NCBI GenBank assembly: GCA_949987565.1
Contig: OX465111.1
Span: forward strand, 4,182,590 to 4,246,589
From: Luidia sarsii
Taxonomy: Eukaryota; Echinodermata; Asteroidea; Paxillosida; Luidiidae
DNA: 64,000 nt
Direction: 5' to 3'
In this document: positions 46,913-59,291 of the stretch, piece after piece
Layout: every line of letters starts with the position of its first letter
Numbering within the stretch: the stretch's first letter is position 1
Notes under the pieces: model-generated
Seen by the model: only the letters and a program-made list of their open reading frames with translations
What the model was told of the DNA's origin: nothing
Databases searched by the model: none
Made by a program: the position numbers and the translations under genes

Positions 46913-49551
46913 CTTACACTACAGAACGGTGCGTAAACCGTGACGGTTTTTTTTGTATTTTTCTACTTTCTCAGATTACCATTTGAGCTAAAATCTTCGG
47001 GTTAGTGATAAAGACACGTTTAGTTCTGCATAGAACGGCCATGGTGCGACGCACTATTAAACGCACCAATATACACACCAGCCTTGCGTAATGAAGCATC
47101 TATTTTCGCTGCACTGCATTTCTGCAGGGTATGCGAGCTGTCGGTATATGGCAAGTCCGCATCATTTTGGCATGGAGGAACGTTCACAAGCGTGACGTCA
47201 CAGCCCGAGGTCAACGTCACAACATCGAGGTCAAGGTCACCCCCCTCTCTCCCTGGTGGCCCTCGCCCATCGCCCTCAGCTCGTTGGGGGCGGGAATATA
47301 AAAGTAATGGATGAGCAGGCTGGGCCTAACGCTGCACTTCGAACCACTACGTGAGGGGATGATTGGGTGAGCGAAATAATTTGTCATAGATATGAATATC
47401 GGTTTTCCCTTGTGCGGTCGGGGTCGATATTCGATCGTGCCGAGGCGGAGAGAGAGTGAACAAGCCGACCTGAATGAATTGGTAGTTAGTTGAAGTGGAG
47501 GAAGACGCATTGGGAGTTGAGTGACACGGTAACGGTCTCATACACCATGCACCCGGATTCAAGTGTGTGTATTCGGAGCGGGGGTGTTCAGGCCACCCTT
47601 ATGACCCCTCAAGCCCCAGATGACGTTGATGAATTACAATGAGCACTCTTCGGGGAAACAAATCTGTAAACTAATGAACGGGTGTTGTGAAATCAGGAGA
47701 CTTTCGAGACATAAGAGTGAAACAATTGGCGCGCCCAAAAAACACGAAAATGTGAGTTAAGACAAATGTCAGTTACAGTACGTCGTGACATGCCGTATAG
47801 TCTTTGATTCGAGACTCATTCAGGAAGCGCTGGGCATGATTTGCCGGGAAGAGTGCATGGACATTAGTTGTTTTTCCGGAAGCCAATTGTCTCCTTTCCT
47901 GTCTGTCTTGTTATTTGGGACAAAGATAACAACCGGTCTGAGCGGAATGCGGAAGTACACAGGCTGGAGAGGAGACAATGTTTTTGTTTTTTGGTGGTTT
48001 TTTTAATTTGCTTTGTGGTTGAACTGTGCAAATGCGGTCTCGACCTTACGGTAAGTAAGGGTTCGTTTGAATGTGTTCGCTTTGAATGGGAATGATGGGA
48101 CTCCAGTCGAGGCAATCTGCAGGTATCATGAGTTCTTGGTGCGGACTCAGACCAGGGCAAAATGGGGAGGAACAGACAACTGAGAAAACACGGCTGGAAA
48201 GAAAGACTACATTGGACTCGCCAAGTTCCAATCTGGTTGTATTTGTGCAGAGGTATTTTACTTCACTCGAAATAGAATCGTGAATAAAACAAACATCATG
48301 ATGACGTAACGATGACGCAAGCGCTGAGGATGAATGCTGTAAAAAGTCGCATTATTCATTATATCAATTATTATCAAGAGTTCTCTACACTGAGCTACAC
48401 TATAGTCTTAATTAAGCTACCAAGGGACCGTGTAGTATACAAGTATATGATCGAAAAGCACAGAGTATAATGTATGTATATGTACACGGGTATATAACAG
48501 ACCAATTGGTTTCTTTACTTTCTCTATCGCGTCATAATGACGTCATGGTATTTAGCTAAGTTATCGTAGCTGGCCAGTCAATAAATAGATGACAAGAACA
48601 ATCGGTGCTTCTCATTAGAAGCCGTACAATATGATGGGTAAACACAGATGAATTGTCAAGCACATTCGGGCTCAATTATACAATGATAGCAGCTAGTGAT
48701 TGTAAGATTGTTATTTTTTAGCAGCTTTCAAAGTCCCGATATTGCATATAGTTTGACACAAAGACGTCATCCTTCATTCCCGTTTCTAATTATAATTTGT
48801 AATCTCCCGGGCTTCTGCGATCTTGCCCTTGAACTTTATTCTGGGATTAAGCAGCTGAACAACAAGGAGCCCCCTAGCGTGACGCATTTCTTGTACAAAA
48901 CCGGTAACGAGAACGATCCAATTATTTCAAACACCTGATCAAAATCAAACTTAGACTTGCAAGTTGGTTTGTTTCTTCATCTTCTCCTTCCCCATTCTTC
49001 TTCTTCTTCAAAAGAACGAACTCATCAAAAAGCCAGTGTTTTTTTTAACACACACCAAAAAAAACGGCACATACGGAATTTGATAAGTACGAACGAAATG
49101 GTGCTCCAACATTCTATATCGAAAATTTGCAGCAAAACAAATGACCAGACGCTCCTAGTTCAAAAAACCAAGAGAAGTTAGCGTCGATGTGCAGAGGCCC
49201 GTTCAGCCGAAGCCGACTCTCAATATCGCAGTTAACAAAAGATAAAGGAACTCAAGCCGTTTCTCAGGAGTGAGTGAGCCTATTAAGTCAAACACAGCGC
49301 CTCGTTTAGCGCTCAACCAACGGGAAATGTCGGCCTACCAGTGAATTGAAAAGAAACCCGACAATATGGCGCACCGAGTCGTAGCTCAGAAGGAGATCGG
49401 GCCAAATTCACTTGTTTTTTGGTAGGCCTATTATGTATATTTGAGGGCTCGACGACTTTCCCAAGTGGCGTGAACGTAGACAAGGCGACAGCAAAAACAC
49501 AAACAAACAGAACTAAATCTGCTCAAAGCACTTCATTTCATATAATCATAA

Positions 49552-49575
49552 TGATAATAATAATAATAATAATAG
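49552..49575. repeat. TAA trinucleotide microsatellite
   Basis: About seven consecutive TAA units follow ATGATAA. Confidence 0.85.
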
Positions 49576-52288
49576 AAATCTTAAAGCATTTTGCATAGTT
49601 CTTTTTTAAGACGTAGTAATTAAGTACAAAAGAAAAAGGAAATATAATCCAACTCCAGCGTCTAAAATCTACCGGTTGCTTCACTCAAGCACACAGAACT
49701 CACTCAGGATCGACCTATATATTTACACGGAGCTCATGAATAATCACTTTTTTTGTCCACACCATACGTACACACTCCTTCGAAAAAAAGAACCCAAACG
49801 CTTGAACCAACAGAAATTAAGCGAAACCTTAACTGGAATGTGTGGTTCATAATTCAACTCAGGAGTGTCTAAATCGTTAGGCAGAGGAGGAAGCTATTTT
49901 GACTACATAAATAAAATATAAACGAAGAAGAAAAAGCCTCATTACGGGTTCTTCCCTTTCAAAGACCTCTTGAACGAACTCATTTAGGAAATCATACAAG
50001 GGAAACTATTTGGATTTCCTCGTTTTTTTTTTGTTTCTTCCGAACGACACACGAAACGGCAGAAGTATTGCAGAGTTCGGAGTGGGAAGTGAAAAAGATG
50101 CAAGGTGGTGTGCGAGTAAATGATGAAGAAATTAAATACATATTACAAATCACCTAGTTTGAAAACTGCACAATTGAAGACGATTGCCCTCTTCTGAATT
50201 TTGTTTTGACACCCCCCTTTGGAGGATCTTAATCAGGTAGAATCGTTCCAATTGGTTAACATTTGTCTGCGAGTACCTACAAGTTAGGCGTTCGGTGTGC
50301 GTTGCTGGCAGGACAATCGCCCAAACCCACGAACGTCGTCGATTGGATAAAAAAAGAAGATGATGACGACAATTATAATCTAAAAATGTATATGGAAATG
50401 GTGTGCCAAATGGAATACTGAATACTGATCTCAATGAATATCTTTTTTTGGCATCGCGTACACGAAAGCACAGCCCACGAGGGATATTTATATTATTATA
50501 TTTTATTTATATATATTTATAGACAGACACCTTGCACCACTTTATATCTGATAGTGAGACGGATAATTCTGGGTGCCACGCCTGAATAACACCGAGAGGG
50601 TTAGTAGTTTGCCGGATAAAAGCCCCACTTAATCTGTATTACCCCAAGTAGTCTGTTACGCACGATGACTGGGGGAGTAGAGCGCGTTGCGCGGGTTTTT
50701 CGTATGGTGAGAAAAACCACAATGTTAGAGTAAGCGCAGCAAGGGTGGTTTCCATCTTTGATTTTGCTCGGTCGAAACCCAAGGCCCGGTACGACTGCAG
50801 GCTCCATCTGGAAAGTAGTGGGGATATGTGAGGACATTTCTCTCACAGCCACCACGTATCGTAACTCCTTCCCACTCGCAGAGGGGACAGATTAGTTTTG
50901 GACCCACCCCTATTGGTTTCTAAACTATATCGGCCACCGAAAGGATATTTGTGGCAGGGGATATATCCCGTTGAGGACTGCCAACAGACCCACACAGCAA
51001 TCGCTGAATGTTGGCAGATATAATGAATGCCGTATACACGATTCTCCTACCAATGTAAATCTACATGTGGCGTAACTACATCTTAATTTTATGTCTCCTA
51101 CCTCTAGATCTAGAAAGATTCACCTTATTTTTCGTTTTATATTTTTTTTTTCAATTTTTCGTTTGGCAGATAATTGATCACAGCGGTAAAAATGCTTAAC
51201 TGTTTTATTCTATATTTCAACTACTAGCTGTCTGAAATGTTGTCTAAATGACCAAATGATAGAACAGTTAAATTGTTGGAGATCTAGGAAAACGGCAAAC
51301 GTCTGAGTACCACACAGCGATGAGTTACATAATTATTATGATAGTAAATATCAGCATAGGCATCACACCCAAGGAAATGACTCCGAATAAAAAAATGCAT
51401 TTTTTAGAAATGTTTTTGCTATGGTATTTTTTATATATATATAGATTTATATATAGTCGTAATTCAAATTGTTTAATTTGTACAGGTAATATTATTTATC
51501 AGTTTTTTGATAACAAAATGACGGGGAGCTTGCTTCGAAGCCACCCAGAGCAAGTGTTATTTTTTTTTTTAGCTGTTTACAAATTGTTCCAGCAATGAAT
51601 ATTTACAAGAAAGAAAGTTGTAGGTACACGCATATGGAAAATAAAAAATATCCGGCGCGATTGGTCCGTGAAACTCAAAAAAGGTTCATGGGTGCCACGG
51701 GCTGGTGATTCGTCTTGGTATTTAAAGGTTGTAGACATTTACTGTACATACATCACTATAGTTTCCATTCTTACACGATGAGATTCTGAAATTCACAGCG
51801 CATCTGAAAATTTGCACTTTGAGGAGGTGGAGAAGAACTGGTTTCCCGATTTCTTTTCGTTCACGGACGAAAGTACACAGGGAAATTTCAAACAACAAGT
51901 GATTCTATATGTAAAAAAGAGAGCACAATCATACGAACCCCTTTTCGATATTAATACATCTTTACATCTGCTGTGCCAAGCACGACTGACACTACTGTAA
52001 AATTAGTTAAGTTATACTTGGGCGAAATGCATTGCATATGCACATAAATTTGTAATCAATCATGTTAATGTAAAAAGTTAAAAGTAAATCTTGTTATGTG
52101 AAACAAGTTGGACAAACTTCGTTTACGGGCGAAGATTTACTCTTTTCTGGGGAGTTGAAATGAAACGTTCTCCTGTAAACGTTTCTCCCAAATGTTTTAC
52201 GATGACTTGCAATTGTTTTCACTCGTGAGTTAAAGTCCCTCTTCGATTTCTTCAATTGACATGACAATGTTTTCGCACTTGACTGAAA

Positions 52289-52360
52289 TTGGATTCGCAC
52301 CACGGACCTCTCGATGAATGTCGCAGCGTCCTGGTACCTAAACGATTGATCGGACAGTGC
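52289..52360 (-). mobile_element. tRNA-like sequence, probable SINE head
   Basis: The minus strand reads GATCAATCGTTTAGG, then GGACGCTGCGACATTC, then GGTCCGTGGTGCGAATCC. This follows the order and spacing of a tRNA A box, anticodon region and B box, but each is degenerate (GGTGCGAATCC for GGTTCGAATCC). It lies inside a 148-codon open frame that has no other support. Confidence 0.45.
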
Positions 52361-53305
52361 GAGTTCTGTCCCTGCTTTAATAGTTCCGGGGGTTGAGGGT
52401 TCCTGTAAGATAACCCAAGTATTCCAGATACGACGGTAATTTGTAAACTCTACTGAGGAATTGAAACAAAAAGAATCACCAGGTTGTTTCGAAAGGAGCA
52501 CTATTAGCCAACCATTAAAAATGCAAATACTCGTCAGCACGTGATCGACAAAATGACGCCGTCCGGGTTTCAGAGTACTTCACACGTCACCCACAACCTA
52601 TCAGACGTCCTGACTTCACACGGATATTCCCTAAGGATCGAAAGAAAACTCCCAAGGGAAGAGGAAATATGGAAACCCTTCTGTTACTATTTTGTCTTGA
52701 AAGAGTAAGTAAATCCAAGAAATGTTTCATAAGAATCTTTCTTGGCTGTCTGCAAATGAGACGAATTGAGGTGCCCTGGCTTTTCTGTTCCTCGGGCAGG
52801 TCTACTTTCTTTTTTATGCTGAATTGCTATAACATATAAAAAAGGTGGTTAGATACATCATGGATACATACCCCTCTGCACTGGTTCAAATTTCATTGAA
52901 ACTTGGAATTATTTATGAAGGTTATTGAAGTTTCTTTACAATTAATGGGGAAAGGCCGAGATAACCGCCCGTTAAACAAAAGCTCGCGTGATTTGGCCGG
53001 TAGTGTCTAGTATAACACGCTCCTTACCATAGCACAGATGTGTGTTGGATTACGAGGGCTGTTCCACACGAGGCTGAAGAGGAGGGGTGAAATCCTCTGG
53101 GTTTTTTTTTTACCGACGATGCTGAAGCTTTGAAAGATTGTGTTTTGCGTTCTCCTACATATGCCAGAGGATGTCGGAGTGTTTTTAAATGGTGGTGGGT
53201 GTGCAGGGTTAGATAGAGGATTGCATTGCTACTGATGAAAAGATGAAGCGAAGATCTATTCCGTTAGTGGTGGTGTTGAGGGGTACTAGACAGAGGATCG
53301 TACCG

Positions 53306-54070
53306 TTACGCCCACTCCTCCTCCTCGGTATCCGAGTAGCCCGCTAACGTTCCTCCGTTGCCCTCGCGACCGTGCCGCCGGCCGTGGCCCCGGGAAACGC
53401 CCTGGGGCGCCCTGCGGGGACTGTGGGCCTGCGTGCCGTGCCCCCGGCCCTTGGAGACGGAGCCTGGTCGGTAGCCGTTGGGCAGTCGCGGGTCAGTGCC
53501 GGCAGCAGGCGTGGCCTGCTCCAGCTGCTCCTGCGTACGCATTACAGCCTCGTACTGGGGCGGCCTGTCATCCATGGGGAAGGGGGGCGGCGTAGATCGG
53601 CTATCAGGGTGCTGGCGAGGGTCCTTGGCCCGCTGGTGGCCGGGAGCCGGCTGCCGGACGGGGCTGGAGTCCTTGGAGCGGGGCCTGGGCCTGGGCGTGC
53701 CGGACAGCGTGCCTGGCGAGCGGGCCTCGCCGGGCACCGCGGGCAGGCGTCTGCCCGGCGTGCGGCGCATCACGCCCGGGCTGCGCTCCGCCTCGGCCGC
53801 CAAGTGTTCGGCCGAGCCCGCGGCTCGCTTGCTGGGTGTGGACAGGGCGGCGGCGGCGGCGGGCTCCCTCTTGGGGGGCGAGGTGCGGCGGGCCCGGGCC
53901 TTGGCTTCGTTGCCGTGGGGCTCGTCGGTGCCACGCTGGTCGTAGCGGGGCTGCTCACGGTGTTGTCGCTTGCCGTTCGGGGTCCCCCTGGAAGGACGGT
54001 CGTCACGGCCGGCAGGGTAGGATGGTGAAGGGGGTGGGTAAGGCTGTGCAGAGGGGTCGGGTAGGTCTAC
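53306..54070 (-). CDS. last exon of an unidentified gene: basic Pro/Arg/Ser-rich C-terminal tail
   Basis: The minus frame from VDLPDPSAQPYPPP runs 254 residues to a TAA at 53308-53306 and ends YSDTEEEEWA. It has no cysteine and looks disordered. An SH3 class I ligand, RRLPAVP, lies near 53735-53755, a PPxY motif (PPQY) near 53550-53565, and several SP/TP sites are present. I chose the acceptor CCGCAG above base 54070 because it is phase 0 and joins the preceding exon in frame. A stronger polypyrimidine acceptor (CTCGTTAG above 54108) would add RSPSPIRRRTPQ but is in phase 1. The exon is far more GC-rich than its surroundings. The family is not recognised; a cytoplasmic scaffold or receptor tail is possible, and the acidic -EWA end could be a PDZ ligand. 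Confidence 0.7.
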   Translation of the reverse strand, partial: VDLPDPSAQPYPPPSPSYPAGRDDRPSRGTPNGKRQHREQPRYDQRGTDEPHGNEAKARARRTSPPKREPAAAAALSTPSKRAAGSAEHLAAEAERSPGVMRRTPGRRLPAVPGEARSPGTLSGTPRPRPRSKDSSPVRQPAPGHQRAKDPRQHPDSRSTPPPFPMDDRPPQYEAVMRTQEQLEQATPAAGTDPRLPNGYRPGSVSKGRGHGTQAHSPRRAPQGVSRGHGRRHGREGNGGTLAGYSDTEEEEWA

Positions 54071-57000
54071 CTGCGGTGTCCTACGTCGTATCGGTGATGG
54101 GGATCGTCCTAACGAGGAACAAGATGCACAGCCGCGTGTTACACATCGGGCGCAATTAACACAGACAGTAAATAAAAAAAAGGAGACGATACTTAGACAA
54201 AAACTAAAACTAAAAGAAACGCACCGACAAACATGACAACAAATAGTGTTATTAAAATTATACATTTTCATTAACAGAAACACGTCCACAAACTTAGCAA
54301 ACTATATTTATTAGAATGAGTTGCGCTTTGATTAGGGAGTACTCGGGTACAATGGATATTACAGACTTCCCGCTTCAAAGATATTTCAAAGAGTTTCAAA
54401 TGGTCGTCACTTGACAGGGAAGAAATTGTTTTCATTGAAAATGAATGGATGTCTCGTGTTCAATCTCCAGATCGACCAATTGGTCAAATGCAGGGATCTA
54501 ATCCGGGATTGGTGGTTAAATAAAGGGAAGGTCAATGGTACGATCGATGCTGGGATCGATAACGGATATTTAATAGTGGGATTAACGACGGGATTAACGA
54601 TGGTATCAATGATGGGATAAAGGAAAATGATCAGTGGTGGAATCAACGGTGGAATTAATGGGAGGTCAATGATGGGATCAATTGAATCAATGATGGGATA
54701 AATAGTGGAATAAATTGTGGGATAAATTATATTTTAAATGGTGGGATCAATGATGGGATCAATGATGGGATCAATGATGGGATCAATGATGGGATCAATG
54801 ATGGGATCAATGATGGGATCAATGATGGGATCAATGATGGGATCAATGGTGGGATCAATGATGGGGTTAGTGATAGGATCAATGGCGGGATCAATGATGG
54901 GATCAATGATGAGATCAATAGTGGGATAAGTGGTGGGATCAATGGTGGGATTAATGATAGGATCGATGGCGGGATCAATGATGGGACCAATGATGGGATC
55001 AACGATGGGCCATGGGATTAATGATAGGATCAGTGACGGGATCAATGGTGGGATCAATGATGAGATCAATAGAGGAATAAGTGGTGGGATCAATATAATA
55101 GTGGGATATGCTGTGGAATCAATGACGGATCAGTGGTTGGATCAATGATTGGATAAATGTTGGGCCAAAATATGGGATCCATGGTGGGTCAATGGTTTTG
55201 ATAATTACATGGATTAACAGCGGATGGATCTTTATCTTGATCTTTATTGATATATTTATATCTAAATGCACGATGATTGGTGAGATATCCGTACAGTAAT
55301 TCCCTGGAACAAACCGGCAACTCATTCCCGATTAATGCAGAAGTGGTTTTGGCTGAGGCTTAATATACATTTTTGTTAATAAAAATTAATTCAAGATACA
55401 AAAACAATGTTAAAACATTATGGATTATAGGAACTGATGTAAAATGAGTAATAGTGAGTACATAATGAGTTAAAGACAACGAAAAATCAACTGGTTTGAA
55501 TAAAACTGGTGCAAAGTAAAGAGAAAAGGTCGGCACAACCCAAAAAAATAAAATTCTAATAAATAAAGTAAATAGCTGGAAGAGTGTGCATGAAAAATGA
55601 GTGCTTTAAAAATAAACCCACACATATATTGTGCTAAAGATGGTGGAGGGAAGTAAATGAATAAATAAATCAATAGATAGCAACGCATAAGAATAATGTG
55701 GCAAATCAAAGACTAAGATTTTTTTTCGGGGGCTGAGAATGAGGGAGAAGCAGGGTGCAGTTAACTCATCGTGATGAACGGAACAAAAGTAAAATCTTTG
55801 TGGACTGCCAGTGAGGAGAATAGTTTGCAGAAGATCCTTGCTTTTCGTTTACAGGAGCAACGGCCGAGAATATTTCCTGCATTATCAAGTCTTTCCTTTT
55901 CATGTTTCTACAGGAGGACAAAGCCCGTCGGCGGCTATGCAAAAGCAAACATTTCGCGGCTCTTCCTCAGAAATTAACGGAGATGCTAACTGCTCGCTGA
56001 TTTGGACACTAGGGACGAAATTTGCTTTTCCCCCGAACAGCAAAAAAAAATGGCAGCAGTGGACAGCAATGAATTGAGTGGTGGTGGTTTTTTTGAATCG
56101 TGTTCTTTGGCGTTTAAACGTGCAGTGGTCAGTCTACTGTTTTTTGGGAAATGTTTGAGCAATCGAGATTAGAAGCATTGGGAAAATGATCTTGTGAACG
56201 TGAACGATTTTTGAAAAAAAAAAGTAATGACAATATGAAAAAATACTCGTGAATAATAGTGGCGTTCCAAGTGCGAGCTGAGATTAAGGTCAGAACGCTT
56301 AGAGATCGATTTTGTCTGGTGCATGGAAATGTCTGACGAAGACTTCGCTCTAGATTCTCCACGGAAAGGAACCCTGTTGGTGCTGCAGCCGCCTATTCAC
56401 CCTCCGCTTGGTGTACATAATACAGAATGCACGCAAAAGGACAAGAACCAAATGTGTGTTTTTTTTGGCAAACGTGCAGGGCGTAACGTTAAACTAGGTG
56501 ATGTCTTTCCATATGATTATTATTCATTCTTTTTGAGAAAAAAATCTGGGTGGTTGTTGGAAGTAGTGGGGGTGTTTGTGCAGCATACCTGGCCCAAGAA
56601 GGGGTTGGGATGAGGACACACTTTCTTCCGAGTCTAGCCTTTCTCTTCGGTTTGCACCCTTGGTTATAAACAAAAACCTCTCGAAAATTAGGCAAAGTAA
56701 AATCAAACGGAATTAGTCAAGTACAACATGACACTCAAACAAACCAGAGAGGCGGAACAATGCTACGGTTAAACGTCCATCCAGTCACCAACTCAAAAAA
56801 AAATGTTACTTCAGGGGAATTAAGGTTAATCATGCAGTGGGATTTTTGGGTGTTTCCTAAAAAAAAATCTGGACAAATCAATTGTGAGAACCAAAGTTTC
56901 TGTCGAATCCAGAACGTTAAATAAACCACATCGGCCGAAAATAAAACTCAAAGCAGAACTCCATTTTTTTATTTCTTTTTTTGGTGAAACGAAATCGTCA

Positions 57001-57917
57001 AATGAAAGATGAGTTGAAACTCGTGCAAATCATGCATTTGGGACGATGGTTTGATGGATGAGACTATGGCGAGCATGCAGTAATGGGATGGGTCTATGCG
57101 AAGCATATGGAAAAAGCAGGTGGCCTCATTACGGTGTCCCCGAAAAGACAACAAGGAAAGAAACAAACGGCGGAACAAAAAACACACACGAGAGAAAGCA
57201 GAATAGGTGGGGGGGGGGAGGGAGGGTCAAACAGATTCTGGTCATGATGCTGTAGAAGGAAATACAGGAAGGGCTGGGAAGATGGAAACGAAATCAGCCC
57301 AAATTAAGAAATGAATAGAAACGGTGAGAGTAGAAAATAAAGAAAGAAAGGCAAGAAGAAGAAGAAAGAAAGAAACAAACAAAAGCAAAAACAAAACTCC
57401 CCCCAAATTTGGTGCGTGTCAGAATAGAAGAGAAGACGTGTTTCGTTGTTTCTTTGCTTGTTTGTTTGTGTAATTTTCTTTAAGTATGTTGATCGGGTAA
57501 GAGCAAAACGCATAATTTCGTAGGATAGGCTATAGCAATCGTTTAGATTTCGTTCGAGAGAGGCATTCAGAAGGAAAGCACGGTAGATTAATCAAGGAGG
57601 GGTGGAAAGCTATTTGCGTTTCTAAAGGGAAAAGAATCAAACTTGCTTTCCCGAATTTGTTTTCGGATCTAAATATTGGCACAGAAGGGGAAATCAGACA
57701 ATATTTTAAGGATTATGAGAAACTTGAGGTGAAAAGTAACGACGGGTAGACCAGAGGTGTACTTGGTGAGTTGACAGAGAACACACGGGGGGAAAACAAC
57801 GGACACCGCAATGCCAGGCTAGGCGAGTGACTTGACTGATCTGTACTGCCAGACTATCTAATTTTTGGTGGTGATTTTTTTTTTTGGTATGGAGATTCAG
57901 GGTAGTATGCAAATCAC
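54071..57917 (-). other. last intron of the second gene
   Basis: Between the donor GTGATT below 57918 and the acceptor above 54070 nothing protein-like was found on either strand, apart from the 12-base minisatellite. If the alternative acceptor at 54108 is the true one, an additional small exon that shifts phase should lie here, but I could not find it. Confidence 0.5.
54530..55200. repeat. 12-base minisatellite (GATGGGATCAAT)n in the last intron
   Basis: The stretch from about 54740 to 54850 has nine or more identical 12-mers, with degenerate units (GGTGGGATCAAT, GATAGGATCAAT) on both sides. The period is divisible by 3, so both strands carry long artefact frames (MGSM and PIID repeats). 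It lies in the intron 54071-57917 of the second gene. Confidence 0.93.
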
Positions 57918-59291
57918 CTCGTCCGGCCTGGGTCTGGTGCCCCTAGGGGTGTGCTTCCGTTGGCCTGGTACCCCGCCTCCGCCCTCGTACTGGCCAATGT
58001 CGGGGTCCGGTGCGGCGTCCTCCCGACTGGATTTGCGTCGGTGCTTTCCTGACGGGGCGTGGCCGTACGGACTGTCTGCCTCGGCCGTATCCGGCTCCCT
58101 GTGCCCTCCCCTACGCGTGGCTTCCCGATCTGACGGGCCTCGCTGGCGGCCCCGGCTCTCCCCCCTCCCCTCCCCGCGTCTGCCCTGCCCCTCAGGCTCC
58201 CCTATCACGGCCACGTTACGATTCTCGTCCACGTACACCCGCTCCTTGCTGGCCGAGCGTCGGCTCTCCCGGCCCCTCGTGCTTCGCTCGTCATCATGGT
58301 AGTGTTTCGTGTTTCGGTTTATCTCCTGGTTGTCTTGCCGCCCGTACATCTGGTTCTTATTCATCTGTTGGGTGGTGGAAGTTGGGGTAGTGGTGGATGG
58401 GGTGGGGGTGGACTCGTAGTCGGGCGCACCGTGGGAGGAGTAGCGCTTGCCCGTCTTTTCGAATGTGGGGACACCCTGGGACACCGGGGAAGGGTCGGCC
58501 GGGAGCTGCCGCGGCCCCAGGGAAAGGGAATCGGCACTGTCGCCAGCGGGGCTGTCTTGGTATCGGTCCGACTCGAGCCGGTGCCGGTCTTTGTGGGGTC
58601 TGGCGCGCGAGCTGGACTTGTCCAGGCGGGTCTCCGCCTCCCTCCGCTTAGGAGTGGCCCTCTCCGGCTCCTGGGCGCCGTAAGAGCCCCTCCTCTGGAG
58701 GTTGGCGTTGACCTCGAGGTGCCTGGAAGAGCCTCTGGGGGCGCTATTCTTATTGTAGGCTAGCTGGCCCTCGTGGGCCCCCTCTTCGAACCGCACGTCC
58801 GACTGGGACGCCGAGCTCGGGTAGCGGGCGTGCTGGGACGACCGACCGAGAGACTCCCGGCTGCCCAGGCCGGGGTCGGCCCGGAGGTCGCGGAAGCTCC
58901 GCCTGTGCCGGCCATCGGGCTCCAGGTCGCGGAGGTTGTTGTAGCTGAGCGAGTCTGAGGGGCGCTGGGACTGCGGCGGGGCCCGCTGGGACCGGCCGTC
59001 GACGGAGGACGAGGAGTGGCCCGCGCGGCGATCGGCCCGCGACGGCTGGCCGTACGGGTCGGCGGCGGCTCGCTCCTCGTCCGGCGCCGAGCGCTCCCGG
59101 CTGGGCTGCCGATCGCGACGGTGCGGCTCCTGCGGGGACAGGGACTCTCGCTGACGGGACCGGGACCTGCCGCGCTCGGTCGGCTGGTCGTGTTTGGAGC
59201 GCGAGGAGTGCGAAGAAGAAGAGGAAGGAGGAGGCTGAAGACTAGGAATGTTGTGGTGGAAGGAGCCGGCCGGCATGTGTCTATCCACCGA
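57918..59291 (-). CDS. large internal exon of an unidentified gene: 458-residue disordered Arg/Ser-rich region
   Basis: The minus frame opens SVDRHMPAGSFHHNIPSLQP, then a serine run and the SR-type blocks RGRSRSRQRESLSP and RRDRQPSRERSAP. Long charged, low-complexity sequence follows, including RQDNQEINRNTKHYHDDERS, ending RGTRPRPDE. There is no cysteine and no recognisable folded domain. Length is 1374 bases, phase 0 to phase 0. The acceptor CCCGACGCAG precedes base 59291; the donor GTGATT below 57918 is weak, and read-through would give a short ICILP end at a TGA, a possible alternative C-terminus. The exon is strongly GC-rich. The open frame above 59291 is intron sequence. It continues in frame from 62385-62462 and into 53306-54070. 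Confidence 0.75.

Larger units (their letters stand above)
38767..53305. other. intergenic region between the hemicentin 5' end and the second gene's 3' end
   Basis: No gene could be supported in about 14.5 kb. Reading frames are short and lack recognisable domains. The stretch contains the hexanucleotide array 40228-40746, MITEs at 42187-42454 and 44470-44658, the palindrome 46879-46912, a TAA microsatellite at 49552-49575 and a SINE-like segment at 52289-52360. The bases just above 38766 should hold the promoter of first exon B. The bases below 53306 should hold the 3' UTR of the second gene, but I could not choose a polyadenylation site. Confidence 0.6.

Noticed and set aside
52094..52540. 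148-codon minus frame
   Set aside because: Overlaps a tRNA-like SINE head, with no domain and no conserved motif.
53372..54028. 218- and 155-codon plus-strand frames opposite the last exon of the second gene
   Set aside because: Shadow frames in GC-rich coding sequence; the minus frame has the splice sites and motifs.
54727..55148. MGSM and PIID repeat frames
   Set aside because: Produced by the 12-base minisatellite in an intron.
57865..58763. Plus-strand frames opposite the large SR-rich exon
   Set aside because: Shadows of the minus-strand exon, caused by high GC content.
53306..59291. Assignment of the second gene as a voltage-gated calcium channel tail, suggested by RRLPAVP and basic low-complexity sequence
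   Set aside because: No pore, IQ or pre-IQ sequence is present, and the C-terminus EEEEWA is not the DxWC type; the SH3 ligand alone is not diagnostic.
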